A stretch of DNA of 64,000 nucleotides from positions 1,808,001 to 1,872,000 of the forward strand of contig BJKQ01000009.1 in NCBI GenBank assembly GCA_006538405.1, given 5' to 3'. The translations under genes were made by a program, and so were the position numbers. Of the stretch, positions 48,993-58,613 are shown one piece after another; the stretch's first letter is position 1, and every line of letters begins with the position of its first letter. The notes under the pieces were generated by a model that worked only from the letters and a program-made list of their open reading frames with translations, searched no databases and was not told the DNA's origin. This DNA comes from Hansfordia pulvinata (taxonomy: Eukaryota; Ascomycota; Sordariomycetes; Xylariales).

Positions 48993-50797
48993 TCAGGCGA
49001 GAATCTTGTACTCCTCCACGGCGCTCGCAAGCGCCACAGCGGCTCCCAAAAGAGAGCTCTCCAGTGCTGGAACCAGCTCGATAGCGCCTGGGTGGACACT
49101 GGCGGAAGTCAAGCGATCAAGGTCCTGCTGACAGGTGGCTTGGTAGCCTGGGTAGTGCTCAATGACGGACCCATTGAATGCAACTTTCGTGCTCTCAAGC
49201 GATGTCTCGACCTCAGCCTCACTGACAAACTCGGCCTTCTTGGGCAGTGGACTTGTCGATGTGTCCTTAATAGTGCCATCTCTAATGCTGTTGTCTCCAT
49301 CCCCAACGGCTAGTGAAGCCGTGGCTTTATTGATGTACTCCGTGGCCGTCTCATGGCGAAGCTCCCACAACGCGAACACAGACGCAGCCAACAGGGCAGC
49401 GGACCGGCGCGAAATCAGGGATGCCAGACTGCGGATGAAGGAAATGTCCGAAGTCGAAGGTGGCCGTGAGGAAGGATGCTGTGAGGTAAAATACTCTGTG
49501 GCTTCCTCAAGCTCGACCGAAGTGTCACTTGATCATGTTAGTCGCCATTCATGAGCCTGTCAAGGGCAGATTTGGACCGGTACTCACGCTTCTATCCTTG
49601 ACAGCGTCTCCGTGTCAAGGGAGTTTTCCTTTTCAAGGGACGCAGGAAGTTGGCCGCCGAATAGCCCAGCAGACGCCACAGCCTCCACGATGACCAAGCG
49701 ACAGATTTCACCGAGGTAGTAGCCGCTAATCAGATGCTCCAGAGGCTGAAAGTCGGGCCGCGGATGGGCAGCGTTCAGAAGATCATCCCAGCGCGTCAGG
49801 GGCAGAACGCCCTTGCCAAACATACTCACTTCCGTGTTGACGATTACGTGGCTGGCTGCCTCGAACCAGCTCTGAGGACGGCCTCCATACTTTTCTCTGC
49901 TGAGCGCGGACACGGGCAAGTGTACGGAAATGTTGGTGCCAGTCCCGAGAATCAACCCAAAACGCGTGGAGCCGTGAATGTAAGCTTGCGAAAGCAGAGT
50001 CGCAGATCCATCGTTGACAATCGCACCCAGGATCACATCCAACCCACGGTTCTTGCAGGCCAACTGAATGATGTCCCCCAGATTCTGGCCCATCAGACCC
50101 TCAGTCGCGAGAAAGCCCTTGCCCATTCCCATGAGGATGCCGCCACCTATTGACGTTTGGCTGCAGAGTAGGTTAGAAATGATTCAGCCGTAGCACAAAG
50201 GACAGCTTACTTGACCGGGAAACTCCAGGCGAGCCCCATAGGTATGGGAACTTGGCTAGCCTCGGCATCCTTACCAACCACGTCGTGTATCCTGGCCGCC
50301 ATCCAATCGAAGAAGGCCATGCCTTGCAGTCTTTTGACGTCGGAAGTGATTTTGAAGCTGTCGAGACGAACGATTTCGCTTTCCCGGCCCACCTCGCCAC
50401 GGCCCCGGAGGGCGACAAGCGCAACCCTCAAGGTAGAGCCCCCAACATCAAGAGCCAGGTATTGGCCCTTCTCTGAGCCGGTGGGGAGTAAATGGTTGAA
50501 AGACGGCAGCATGTTTTCGCCGACAATATGCAGGCGCTCTCTCAGCTGGGACTTGAGGCCGGCAGATATACGGGATAGGTCATCGCCGCTCGTGAAGTGC
50601 AGAAAGCGCTGCTCCGCCTCCTTGAGGAAGTCGTCTAGCGAACGGGATCGGACAGCATTAGTGGTGTCAGATGGGTCTGGATGGCGGTCTTTGATTGCGG
50701 CGGGGCTGATCCAGAAGGCGAAGAGGGCCTGGAGAAAGGAGCGGCCCTTGAGGAACGACTTGAAGGCCGCCAGTACAGCCTGACGAAGGGTAGTCAT
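48993..50797 (-). CDS. hxk3: Hexokinase-like kinase of the GlcNAc cluster (putative GlcNAc kinase), 564 aa
   Basis: Three exons: 50797-50211, 50160-49588 and 49527-48993. Introns are 50 nt (GTAAGC to CTGCAG) and 60 nt (GTGAGT to CAAG), and the total is exactly 565 codons. The fold is that of eukaryotic hexokinases: phosphate-1 loop DVGGSTLRV (117-125), the sugar-binding WSFPVNQTS...GKGF block (191-211), catalytic Asp246 in VNDG, and the phosphate-2 loop LGTGTNISV. It departs from true glucose hexokinases (canonical LGGTNFRV), and cluster position supports GlcNAc 6-phosphorylation, as proposed for HXK3 of Trichoderma. An N-terminal hydrophobic stretch (FLQALFAFWI) precedes the kinase domain. 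An in-frame ATG at 50818 would add seven residues; either start is possible. The gene is transcribed away from the deaminase, with more than 4 kb between them. Confidence 0.88.
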
Positions 50798-53366
50798 GGC
50801 GGAGGAGAGCGGCGGCATGGCCGGCGGCAGGGAAAGGCGAGAGAGAGGTGGGTGGGCCAGGGTATTTATTGTTGCGGTTGAGGTGAGCAGGGCGGCGGCG
50901 CAGGGAGCCTGGGCTGGGCTGGCCTGGCGCGGCTGGTTGGCGCAGGCGGGCGCTAAGCCGGGGCTCGTGGGGATGTTTCAGCAGCAGAGATGCGCGCCAT
51001 GCAGGCGAGAAGCCGGGGAGGGGCCGAGCAATGCAGAGGGATGAAGAAGAGTAGTTAGGTGGCCTGTGGGGGGAAGCAAGCGAGCGAGTGGACAGGCAAG
51101 CGGCCGGAGATGCTCGTATAAGGCGAGAAGAATGGAATGTGGCCACCAGGGCGCGCGTGTGTCTTGGCCGGGGCGGGGAGAGGTGCCGATGCGGCTCTCC
51201 GGGGGCCGCAGAGGGTAACAATGAGAGGACTGGAGAAGAGAAGGCTGACACGAGCAGAATGTTACCATGAAGAGGCAGATGGTGTGGGTGAAGGCAGTGT
51301 CGTTTCGTTGGTGCCTGTGGCTGGCTTCTCTTGACTCTGTGCCGCGGGGTGGAGTGGTGGCGAGCAGCTGCAAGTTCCAGTACGGGTATGGTGCGCGCGG
51401 TGCTGTGTTGTGGCCTGCCGGCGGCGGCCCCAAGCGACAAACAACCTGGGGTCAAGAATGGGCGTGGTATTGGACTGCAGAGCCGTGATGGTGGTAGTGG
51501 TGGTGGTGGTGGGAGCGGTGGTAGCATCAGTCCTGGGATGGTTGGTGGTATGGGGACGGCGAAAGTGGGTGAGGGTGGGTGCGCGCGCGTGTGGATGGCA
51601 TGGCCCGCCGGGGCTCTGCATCTGCATGGGGATCTCGGCGGCCTGCAGAGTACCGCCGGGTACGTCCTGGGCGCCCTTAGGCCCACCCAGGTGGGCTCTG
51701 GGGCTCGGGCGGTGCAGGCCAATACTTACACCTACAATAGATCTTACTTCCTTTAGAGATGTACCGAATGTAGGTATCCATGGATGTGGTAGCCCGGTCT
51801 CATACCTAGTACCTCTCCACGGGCATCCATGACTCCCATCCATCCAGCTGTACGAGTATACTCGTACTCATATCAAGCAATCCATCGCACCTTCCTCGCT
51901 CTCCCCCGCAATCAACTGATACAATCCTTGGAACTGGTGGAAGAGATCCAAGTATAGGTACCTACATAGTAATACGCATGGACAAAGTCGTTGTGAGAGA
52001 AAGGTCGAGTGCGGTAGACTGGGTGGCTGTTTGCGGTTCTCACTTGGGTGCCAAGTTGCAATCCATGGCCCGGACAGGTAGGCACACATCCACTGCGCGT
52101 GTTATAATCCCGACTGCTATCATCATTACTACTGCATCAGGGGTGGTGGGTGCTGCCAGTGATTCGATACACGGGTCGCCGTGTTCGGCAACACCACCGA
52201 TCAGGGCCAACCCAGGTCCACACACATGTGCATGTTACATGGCTGATGAGATGCCAAATACCCTTTACGGGAACGGGAGAAAGACTTGGTCAGGGTGAGA
52301 AAGTGTCCGTTCCCAATGCAGCACGTGCGCAGATCAAATTGATCTGCTTTCTAAATCGAGGCATAGTCGGGGGTGATGGGCGGCCCCCAAGTCCTGGCCT
52401 GTCCATCCATGTGCAGTGCAACCACTACGAGTAAAGGTAGCCGTACGCGCGCTGGCAGTGAGGCCTCGGTTGCAGCCACCTGTCTTCGTTGTGGGAAGCA
52501 CCGCTCAAACCGACGCGGGGACAAGACATCCCCCCTACCAGGCAGGTGACTTGAGGCGTGCCCGGACTGCGTCGGCCAGAATCTTGCCGCAAGCAATGTT
52601 GCGTCAACGGGTCGCAGCGTTGCGGTCCGATGGCGACCGCAGGTTACAGACCGATGGCAAAACAGCGGGGACGACGTTCAAGTGTCGCGCCTACTGGTCC
52701 AGTACCTACCTACGAGTAGGTACTCGTAACTCACGATCCTGGCTGGTTGGCGGCAGCGTGCTCTTGGGATCGACAAACGTGCCAGCTGGAGGCATGAGAT
52801 GGGCGGCAGAATCGATGCCCTTGGTAACTACCCAGGTAGGTGGGCTTGTTTGTGTCTCGTCTTCGAGGCCCTTGGACGGAGGATCTTGAGCGGATTGGAT
52901 GTCATTGAACAATGCTCCCTATTGTCGTTGTTGCACTCTCCCATGCTGGCTGGCCTGTGCGATGTGGCGGTTCCAATGTTAGTGAATGGGTCCAGCTTGC
53001 TATGTAACGTTGTAGCCCAAGCCCTGAGAACCCTGGAGCCCTGGAGCCCTGGAGCCCTGGAGCCCTGGAGCCCTGGAGCCCTGGAGCCCTGGAGCCCTGG
53101 AGCCCTGGAGCCCTGGTGTCGGTACGGCCCTCTGCAGGGAGACGCATGTAGCTACGATGCCCAAGGTGAGGCTGGTCCGCAGGCAAGCACACATCCATAT
53201 ACATCAGACCGGGCATTGAGCCGAGTACCTAGAGTCGTTGTCAGATGCATCCATCCAATCCAATCCGTGGCTGCTGCAGAATCGGGACTACTCCAGATTT
53301 GTCCGCGACGCGCACGCACTTCCAGGCAAGCCCCGCCCAGCCGCAAGAGTGACGACCCAAGGCACA
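50798..53366. other. Long intergenic stretch upstream of the kinase gene, no supported gene
   Basis: Contains the kinase promoter and leader (pyrimidine-rich on the minus strand), GT-rich tracts near 51490-51550, two paired TACGAGTA/TACTCGTA palindromic sites near 51851 and 52708, and the octamer repeat at 53032-53116. Confidence 0.5.
53032..53116. repeat. CCCTGGAG octamer tandem repeat, about 10.5 copies
   Basis: Perfect head-to-tail copies of the 8-base unit CCCTGGAG. Eight is not a multiple of three, so any translation cycles through all frames, giving an eight-residue repeat (LEPWSPGA); coding is unlikely. Confidence 0.95.
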
Positions 53367-53747
53367 ATGGAAGTACCCGGTACGGGCACCGGGGTCTGCC
53401 GCGCCGTTCCTGCCGGTATCTGGCGCAGCCCGGCCGTGACAGCGCAGCCCCCCACGGTCGCGGACGGGTACTCGTGGGCACCTGCGTCTATGTTTCTGGC
53501 AGCAGACAATCGCGTGCTAGTAAGTCCCTAGATACCCCCAAGGTAGGTACCTACTGACCCAAGGTGCCAGCGTCAAGGTGGCTCCGTCGTCGGCCCCATC
53601 GCACTCCACTTCGACCTCACCCGCTTCGACTTCACTCGGCCCTACGACGACATGTGCACCTCCATCACCAGCTTCTCTTCGCCTCCGTCTCACGGCGACC
53701 ACAGCTACGCCCGGCGATCGGACGCGTCGTCTTACGTGCCCACATGA
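53367..53747 (+). CDS. Candidate small two-exon gene, unrecognised product, about 109 aa
   Basis: Exon 1 (53367-53519) and exon 2 (53571-53747) flank a 51-nt intron with ideal signals: GTAAGT donor, CTACTGACC branch and GCCAG acceptor. The frame is continuous across the splice. Exon 2 shows very strong C-ending codon choice (runs of GTC, GGC, CCC, ATC, CTC, TTC and GAC), like the proven genes nearby, and reads as SVVGPIALHFDLTRFDF. The start is uncertain because the frame is open further upstream (an ATG at 53238). The C-terminus could extend through another intron. I do not recognise a family. It lies between the kinase and deaminase genes of the GlcNAc cluster, so a link to that pathway is possible but unsupported. 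It could also be the remnant of a larger gene. Confidence 0.4.
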
Positions 53748-55192
53748 AGCTCGTACCCTCATCTGGCGCCCCTTCGGCGCTATGCACTGGATGAGTACGC
53801 CCGCTGGTGTGCTGGCTTTCCCCAGAATAGCCCCGACCCCATGGCTTCACGTGGCCATCTCGGCACGGCGCAGGGATAGGCACGGATGCCGCCATATCTA
53901 CCTGGGCGCGCGCAAACGTCAAAGTCTGCGCTTGTATCTCGGCCCGCCCACCTTGAGCATGGCAAGTACCTGCCTTTTGTCGCCTCATGGACGACTTCGG
54001 TTCCGCCCCGCCGCAGCTACGTTCCATCAGCATCAGCGTCCTCTTCTTCGCTCGCCCCTTATCGTCACCTTGGGACCCTGTCGCACACTGGTCTGGCGAT
54101 TTCTTGGTCGTGCTGTCCAGAGTCTGCAGATCGGCCCTATCAGGCACTGACCTGCTGTGCGCAACAAGGTGTCTGTGTTCCGGACGTGAACCCTTTTTGA
54201 TCCTGCTGGTTGGCCAGCCGGCCATGTCTCGAGCGGGATCCGTGTCTAGCGCAGAATCATGGACCACACAAGATGAGTACGCACATCAACGGCCGGCCTC
54301 GACCCTGCTTCCATGGATGTCTCTAGACCGGTGGCACCGGTGCCGGTTTTTCCTGTGCTCGCCGGCCTCCCCGCACTGCTTGCCGGGCCGGGCTCAAACT
54401 CAAACACCACGTCGGCGCTATTCCGACCCGCCGGTTGGTCGTACGTCACATTGTGTCCTTCCATGTCTCGTAGCCTGTCCTCGCTCGTCCTGTCCTGCTG
54501 AACTTGTCACCACATGTTACCAAGCTCTGCTAGTCTGCTCGCCAGCCGGAAGGGCCATGGGATGACCCCTCCTGCTTGCCCAGCCCCCCTATTCGTCTAT
54601 TAGCGAACGGCGTTCACCTTGCAGGCTACCACGCGTCTCAGACCCTGGCTCCTGCTTATTGGGAAAAGGCCTCATTCTCGATGCTATCTAGCTGTAGCCA
54701 CCGGCGCGGGCGCCGCTGGTGGCCTGCCTAAGTGTGAAGGTCAAGATCCGGGGCAGCCTATCAGTCTGCTGTCCGCACGCCTGCTCCTGAATCGCGCGCG
54801 CTTGGAGAGCACACTACAACGTTAAATCGGCCTCCGTGTGTGTGCCTCTGCCCATGTTCCTTCTTGTGTGAGCTTCAGCTTTCTAATCGCGGGGTGGAGC
54901 TGGGCCCAACGTTCCATCTTGTGCCCCGTCTGCGCCAAATCGATCTCATCGAGGAGGGGCGGCGAGACGGGCGGGCCCAGACATGACGAAATGCCCTCCG
55001 CGGGGGTCGTCTAGGTTTGCCGGAGCCGTGATTATACAGCAACGTGATGCCCACGGGCCGGACCTGGGCAGAACGATTCTTCTCTGAAGGCCCTGCTCAC
55101 TCCTGCTCAGCACTGCCTCGGTATCACGATCCAAACCCCCTGCTCCATCTCACGTACGCGCCTCTGCCGAAACCACCACGACCATCGCCAAA
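53748..55192. other. Intergenic region upstream of the deaminase gene, no supported gene
   Basis: I see no conserved frame. The last 60 nt before the ATG at 55193 are C/A-rich, as usual for fungal leaders. Confidence 0.5.
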
Positions 55193-56710
55193 ATGAGGCT
55201 GATAATCCGCGACGACTCGGAGACCGCCAGCGTCTATGTAGCCAACTACATCATTGAGAGGATAAACCACTTCTGCCCGACGCCCGCACACCCCTTCGTT
55301 CTGGGCCTACCCACGGGCTCCAGCCCGTTGAACGTTTACAGGGTCTTGGTGGAGAGATACAAGGCTGGGGATGTGAGTACTCGCCAGGAGCAGAATTTTT
55401 TCTGTGCTGATGCTAACGCGTGTTGAACAGGTATCCTTTGAAAATGTTGTGACTTTCAATATGGTGAGTGCCGCCAGCCCCCTCCTCTGCGCCATGTCGG
55501 AGGCACCTTTTTTCCCTACCCCCTCCCTCCTTTCCTTCTGCGTACTCACCAGCGAGGCCGGCTCTTCTCCTGGCCATGTAGGACGAGTACATCGGCATAC
55601 CGCGGGACCACCCGGAGAGCTACCACTCGTTCATGTGGAAGCACTTCTTCGCGCACGTCAACGTGCAGCCGGAGAACGTGCACATCCTGGACGGCAACGC
55701 GGCGAACCTGGAGGCGGAGTGCGTGGCGTACGAGGAGGAGATCCGGCGGCGGGGCGGGATCGACCTGTTCCTGGGCGGGATCGGGGAGGACGGGCACGTG
55801 GCGTTCAACGAGCCGGGCTCGAGCCTGTCGAGCCGGACCCGGGTCAAGACGCTGGCGTACGACACGATCCTGGCCAACTCGCGGTTCTTCGGCGGGGATC
55901 TGGACGCGGTTCCGCGCATGGCGCTGACGGTCGGCGTGCAGACGGTGCTCGAGGCGCGCGAGGTCGTCGTCGTCATCCTCGGCGCCCGCAAGGCCGCCGC
56001 CCTGCAGCGCTGCGTCGAGGGCGGCGTCAACCACATGTGGACCCTGTCCAGCCTCCAGCTTCACCCGCACCCGATGATCGTCTGCGACGAGGACGCCACG
56101 CTCGAGCTGCAGGTCAAGACGGTCAAGGTAAGATTTTTCTCAAAGGGGGGGGGGGGGGGGGGGGGATGAAGACGAAGATGAAGAAGCGAAGAGAGAAAGA
56201 AAGAAACAACAAGCGGCTAAGGCTAACCATCACGGGCTCTCAACAGTACTTTAAGAGCATCGAAAAGGTCGCCAAGGAGCAAGGCTTCGAGCAGATCCTG
56301 CCGTCCGCCGTGCGCACCGGCCACACCTCCGCGGCGGCGGCGGCGCGCGACCAGCAGAACTACTACAACAACACCAAGAACAACAACAACAGCAGCAGCA
56401 GCAGCAGGGCGGCCCAGCAGCAACAGAAGATCCCCAAGACCGTCGTGGTCGACGAGAGCGTCCACTCCCGCCGCAGTCCCCGACGCTCCTGGCGGCGCCG
56501 AAGCCCGAGACGACGTCGTCGCGGCTGCTGCGGCCCTCGTCGCCGGCCGCCGAGTACCCGGTGCGCTCGGTGTCGCCGGACCTGGTGCCGGACCGGATGG
56601 CGGACCGGGTGGTGGGCGCGGGCGGCGGGGACCCGTCGCTCGCGCGCCGGCTCACGCCCAACCCGGAGCAGCAGCAGCAGCGAAAGCACCTCGCGTCTGT
56701 TGGGGCTTGA
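55193..56710 (+). CDS. dam1: Glucosamine-6-phosphate deaminase (NagB family), about 407 aa, frameshift in the tail
   Basis: Four exons: 55193-55372, 55431-55463 (a 33-nt exon), 55582-56127 and 56247-56710, all splicing in phase 0. Introns are 58, 118 and 119 nt. The protein converts glucosamine-6-phosphate to fructose-6-phosphate and ammonia, the last step of GlcNAc catabolism. All catalytic residues of Escherichia coli NagB are present at the same numbers: Asp72 (DEY), Asp141, His143 and Glu148 ([12 protein letters not shown]). After the catalytic core (to about residue 275) comes an Asn/Ser/Gln-rich tract and a fungal extension. In that tail one base appears missing near 56467-56470: the frame with Pro-rich sequence, SPDLVPDRM and RRLTPNP runs to TGA at 56710 and looks authentic, whereas the uncorrected frame becomes Arg-rich and ends at 56840. 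The core enzyme is unaffected either way. Intron 3 holds a 21-base G run. Confidence 0.88.
56145..56165. repeat. 21-base G run inside deaminase intron 3
   Basis: An uninterrupted G run, placed 18 nt after the GTAAGA donor of the third intron. Confidence 0.9.
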
Positions 56711-57425
56711 GATGTTCAGAGGTGATGGGGGGCGAGGAATTGAGAGCGGAAGGATGGGGGTTCTGGTGTGTGAAAGCCGAAGCTGCGAGTGTCTCGATCA
56801 GCGAGGGAGAGAGGGAGGGCGGCATAAAGCCCCGGTGTGACGGTCACTCGCTTTTGTATCTTTGACTGGTTACGAGGTTTCAAATTGCATCTATTATATC
56901 CTTTTTTCATGGGTTGGTTGCGTGGACCGGGCCACTGTGGGAGTCGTAACTGGTATCTCTCCGCCCGGCGTGATGGGCATAGTCGTTTGCCTTGGGAGGG
57001 GCTCACGTTGAGCTTTACAGTGTACTGCGCTTGCGTTGATGAGATGCTCATAACTTGTGATCATACCCACGGTCATGAATAAGCCCTTTGTCGTTATATT
57101 TTCGTGTTATACACATGGGCCATTGTTTGGCCTCGGCGTGGATGCGCCGGCGTAGGAAGCCGAGAGCCTTACGCTTAAACATGTTGGAACTAAAGCGTTA
57201 GGTAAGCTTCGCGGGTTGGTTATGGTAGCTCGATCGAGTCACGCAACATGACGCGAGGTACGGTACATTTCGAGATGTTTAAGATATGATCCAGGAGGCA
57301 TCCATGTGGAGATATAGGTCGATAATATTCCAGTATCCCAAAACACCAGTCAGACCGCCATCACCACATACTGTTCATTACCTCACTTCCCACCCCCTCT
57401 ACTGCCACTTCCCGTCACAACAGCC

Positions 57426-57896
57426 ATGTCTTCTCCGGCCGCAGTCGAGGCCGCCCCGGCACCGCCATTCCGCTCGTTCGCCCTCGGGTCGGCCCCTCCG
57501 CCCTCGGCCCGCCGGCTACAGCGTATCACTCCTCACGCATTGCTCGCTGCCGAGTGGTATGCTGCATCACGTTCTGCCCTGGGATGGATGGACGGATGGA
57601 TGGCCGGCCGACTCGACCTGCCCGTCTTTGCTGCTACCACACGGCGCAAGGCTTCCCCGTCCAGCAAAAGGGGACCCGGGCGGGCGGGGTGCGACTCTGT
57701 GGCGCTGGCTGCTGCTATGCCGCCCCATGTCGGACTCCTGCGCCTTCGGCATTCGAGCAGCACGCATGCCGCTGGCCCGGAAGACCAACCCCGCTGAATA
57801 CGATGGCAGCGGCGGAGGGGGCTGGAGCAGAAAGAAAGGTGGAACATGCTCAACGCTTCGCCTGCGCGTTTCCGCAGTGACTGGGATACTGGGTAG
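57426..57896 (+). CDS. Candidate small two-exon gene, 69 aa, unrecognised
   Basis: Exon 1 (57426-57556) starts in a good context (CAACAGCCATGTCT) after a C-rich leader and reads MSSPAAVEAAPAPPFRSF...LLAAEW. A GTATGC donor follows. Exon 2 (57818-57896) reads GLEQKERWNMLNASPARFR then SDWDTG and a stop. The join restores a Trp codon and gives exactly 70 codons. The intron is 261 nt, with a CCGCTGAAT branch candidate. Its acceptor, CGGAG, is weaker than the usual CAG/TAG; an alternative GGCAG eight bases upstream would shift the frame. The product would be small, basic at the N-terminus and helical at the end, perhaps mitochondrial. I do not recognise the family with confidence. Confidence 0.4.
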
Positions 57897-58613
57897 GGGG
57901 GGGGAATTGATTCTGCGACTGGACCGGTGGTCTTGACTCTGGCCTTGTGCGCACAGGACTTTGCACGTTGCACGTTGCATTCCCGCCCGAGAAGGGAGTC
58001 TCTGTGGGTAGTAGCTGTGGCGTGCCCTTGTAGGATGGGTGACACTGGCTTATGCTGGTGATCTCCCTGGCATGACACTGGCCCAACCCGGGGCCTATAG
58101 CCGAGTGGCATCTGGACAGGGGGGTAAGGGGGGCGACAGGGAAGCACGCGACCTGCCTTTTTGCTCGAGATCGGGATTTCTGGTTGAGGGTGCCGGAAGA
58201 GAGCTTGTTTACGAGACGCATGGGCAGCCCACCCACCGCATCGTCGACGGCTGGAGGCAGCAGACAGCTCGAGCCGATCCTGCCCTGCCCTGCCCTGTGA
58301 TCTTCGAGTAGTGTAGTACTCTTGGTTGGGCGAAAAGGGGCCGTCACAAGGCGCCTGACAGGGAGCGACAGGGCGACGACAAATTCAGACATCTCGTGCT
58401 GCGTGTGTGTGTGTCTGTCTGTCTGTACTGTGCGCGCGCGCGTCCTCCACTGCCCCCAAGCCATCAATCGGGGAGTTGCTTCTCCCATTCTCACGATCGA
58501 CTAACTTGGCATGCTCTTTAACCCCCTGGCTTCATCGAGACTCTGCAGACGACGAAAGGTAGAGGAATAAGAGTTCATCATCAAGCTTCTCAAGCCGCGC
58601 CACAAAAGCCAGA
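57897..58613. other. Intergenic stretch upstream of the ceramidase gene, no supported gene
   Basis: It contains short GT/GC alternating tracts at about 58400-58443 and no conserved frame. It probably includes the ceramidase promoter. Confidence 0.5.

Noticed and set aside
52799..53557. A 252-codon plus-strand frame with LEPWSPGA repeats
   Set aside because: The repeat is the CCCTGGAG octamer read in frame. The rest lacks codon bias, and only the part near 53367 onwards, with its intron, looks coding.
53152..54267. Long minus-strand frames opposite the 53-54 kb region
   Set aside because: Arg/Ala/Pro-rich shadow translations of GC-rich DNA, without domains.
56440..56480. A further intron at the deaminase tail, ending at CCGCCGCAG
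   Set aside because: No plausible donor at a workable distance, and conserved-looking sequence runs up to the site; a one-base deletion explains it better.
57426..57797. A 123-codon single-exon reading of the small gene
   Set aside because: After the GTATGC donor the translation becomes low-complexity (GWMDGWMAG, GGATGGATGG repeats), suggesting intron sequence.
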